Shown here: one piece after another, positions 62,909 through 64,000 of the stretch
Numbering within the stretch: the stretch's first letter is position 1
Layout: each line of letters begins with the position of its first letter
Source of the DNA: Gari tellinella
Taxonomy: Eukaryota > Mollusca > Bivalvia > Cardiida > Psammobiidae
Reading direction: 5' to 3'
Assembly: GCA_922989275.2 (NCBI GenBank)
Contig: OV277864.1
Coordinates: 26,671,550-26,735,549, forward strand
DNA length: 64,000 nucleotides
The notes under the pieces: generated by a model
What the model was told of the DNA's origin: nothing
Database searches by the model: none
Seen by the model: the letters and a program-made list of their open reading frames with translations, nothing else
Translations under genes and position numbers: made by a program

Positions 62909-62999
62909 GGTGAGTTCAGTGCTGAACAGGGATGTGAAACAGTTTGGGAAGCAACATCTGTGTGACGGGGATGATGATACATGTTGGAACTCGGATCAG
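62909..62999 (+). CDS. NR2C2AP: NR2C2AP (TRA16), one coding exon
   Basis: NR2C2/TR4-associated protein, a small discoidin-like fold protein described in mammals as a repressor of TR4 activity. One exon is in the window: acceptor tgttctttcag, one base finishing a codon, then VSSVLNRDVKQFGKQHLCDG and DDDTCWNSDQ, donor CAG|gtaatg in phase 0. Human reads VSSVLNRNTRQFGKKHLFDQ then DEETCWNSDQ. The upstream start exon was not recognised and the rest lies beyond the right edge. Confidence 0.88.
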
Positions 63000-63004
63000 G
63001 TAAT

Positions 63005-63335
63005 GTTAACCCTTTAGTGACCACTTAATACAGGTTGAAAGTAAAGCAGAATGCACCTTAAGGCTTTACTTTCAGCCTGCATTAACCCTAACCCCCATAG
63101 AAGCGCTTTTTAGCGAATATGATTTATTCCTCCGCTGAAGAAAATAGTTCCAATTTATACGGTAATGAATATATATTATACGGAATAGTTTCTATATTTT
63201 AGCACATGATAGCCTAAAGCAGGCTGAAAATAAAGCAGAATGTGCCTTAAGGCGCATTGTGCTTTACTTTCAACCTGCTTTAATTAGTCATTTATCTTCA
63301 ATACTAGAAGTAGGCTATCAGGTAAAGGGTAAATC
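63005..63335. repeat. Two adjacent family A MITEs
   Basis: 63005-63085 is a short deleted copy and 63083-63335 a full one with the aaagcaggctgaaaataaag stem. They lie in the NR2C2AP intron. Confidence 0.65.
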
Positions 63336-63627
63336 AACTATCTCACAGCATCTGCTAGGATATAGAAATTTTTTTTTAGTGTGCATCTTATATAAAGTGG
63401 AATAACTTTTTATGATGGAGGAATATATTAATTGGGTAAAAACCAGGCGCGTAGCTACCTATACGTTGGTACGCCTGGAAATCAACATTATTTGGCGAAC
63501 ATTTGCAAATTATTTGTGTAACGCACGCACCGTCTGATCTGGATACAAACTGTTTGTCACTCATACTCAACTTTTCTTCTGTGTACAAATTTGTTTTTAA
63601 AATAAATGAAAAAGCCAAGAAAAACTT

Positions 63628-64000
63628 ATTATGCCCCCACACCACCGGTGGTGGGGGGCTATATAGGAATCGCATTGTCCGTCCGTCAGTCGGTCCGTCG
63701 CATTTTTCTGGGACATTTGCTTTTTTCTTGAAAACTGTTTATGATACCATTTTCAAACTAGGTATACATTATCAATGTTATTTGGGGACAGTCATTGACA
63801 GGTTTCATAACTCTTGTACCAAATTTGACAGAATTATGCCCCTTTTTAACTTCACTTTTTTTGTCTCTTTCAAATTGAGAATTTTTTCTTTGAACATGCC
63901 ATTTTCTTGACAACTATTCATGATATTGTCCTCAAACATAGTACACATTATAAGTGTTGTATTGTGAGACTTTTCATGAAGTTTGACAACTCTTGCACAA
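63628..64000 (+). repeat. 'gcccccacaccacc' interspersed repeat, cut by window edge
   Basis: Starts tatgcccccacaccaccggt with a foldback ggtggtggggggct, then gtccgtccgtcagtcggtcc and ~150-bp units with catttgcttttttcttgaaa. Related in layout to the 'agctcacctgag' family. Confidence 0.65.

Noticed and set aside
63503..63910. 135-codon plus-strand frame at the right edge
   Set aside because: Runs through two interspersed repeats; no domain and not in frame with NR2C2AP.

Overview
This is a eukaryotic, intron-rich and very repeat-rich window. The ortholog types, the 'agctcacctgag' repeat family typical of bivalves, and dense short hairpin transposons together suggest a bivalve mollusc. A dreissenid (zebra/quagga mussel) is my best guess, from repeat style only. 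Coding exons were assembled by hand from splice sites, reading phase and remembered family sequences, so they are homology-guided models without alignments or transcripts.

Layout. 1-12.5 kb (minus strand): ten coding exons of PIGO, the GPI ethanolamine-phosphate transferase 3, complete at the N-terminus and running off the left edge before the last ~60 residues. 12.5-13.9 kb: divergent intergenic region with two tRNA-like sequences. 13.9-24.6 kb (plus strand): NEIL1, an oxidized-base DNA glycosylase, complete in six coding exons; its exon 5 seems to end inside a transposon. 24.7-29 kb: repeats, then a CpG-richer stretch near 28.2-28.5 kb with a CRE-like site. 29.4-30.5 kb (minus strand): two phase-compatible exons of an unrecognised membrane protein. 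31.6-36.6 kb (minus strand): the last five coding exons of DCTN3 (dynactin p22/p24); the first coding exon was not found. One intron holds a 46-bp tandem array made from the preceding exon's end and its splice donor. 36.6-62.9 kb: essentially a transposon landscape: a hAT-like element, a 2.8-kb element with 8-bp target duplications, LINE fragments, a pogo/Tigger-like element, and a 4-kb inverted repeat with 1.04-kb arms, one carrying a solo LTR. 62.9 kb (plus strand): one exon of NR2C2AP, running off the right edge.

The genes are housekeeping functions (GPI-anchor synthesis, base-excision repair, dynein/dynactin transport, a nuclear-receptor-associated protein) with no sign of a shared pathway. 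The most unusual material is the repeat structure. Several short transposon families with different termini share interchangeable central hairpins, and repeats overlap splice sites in NEIL1, DCTN3, NR2C2AP and the unknown gene.
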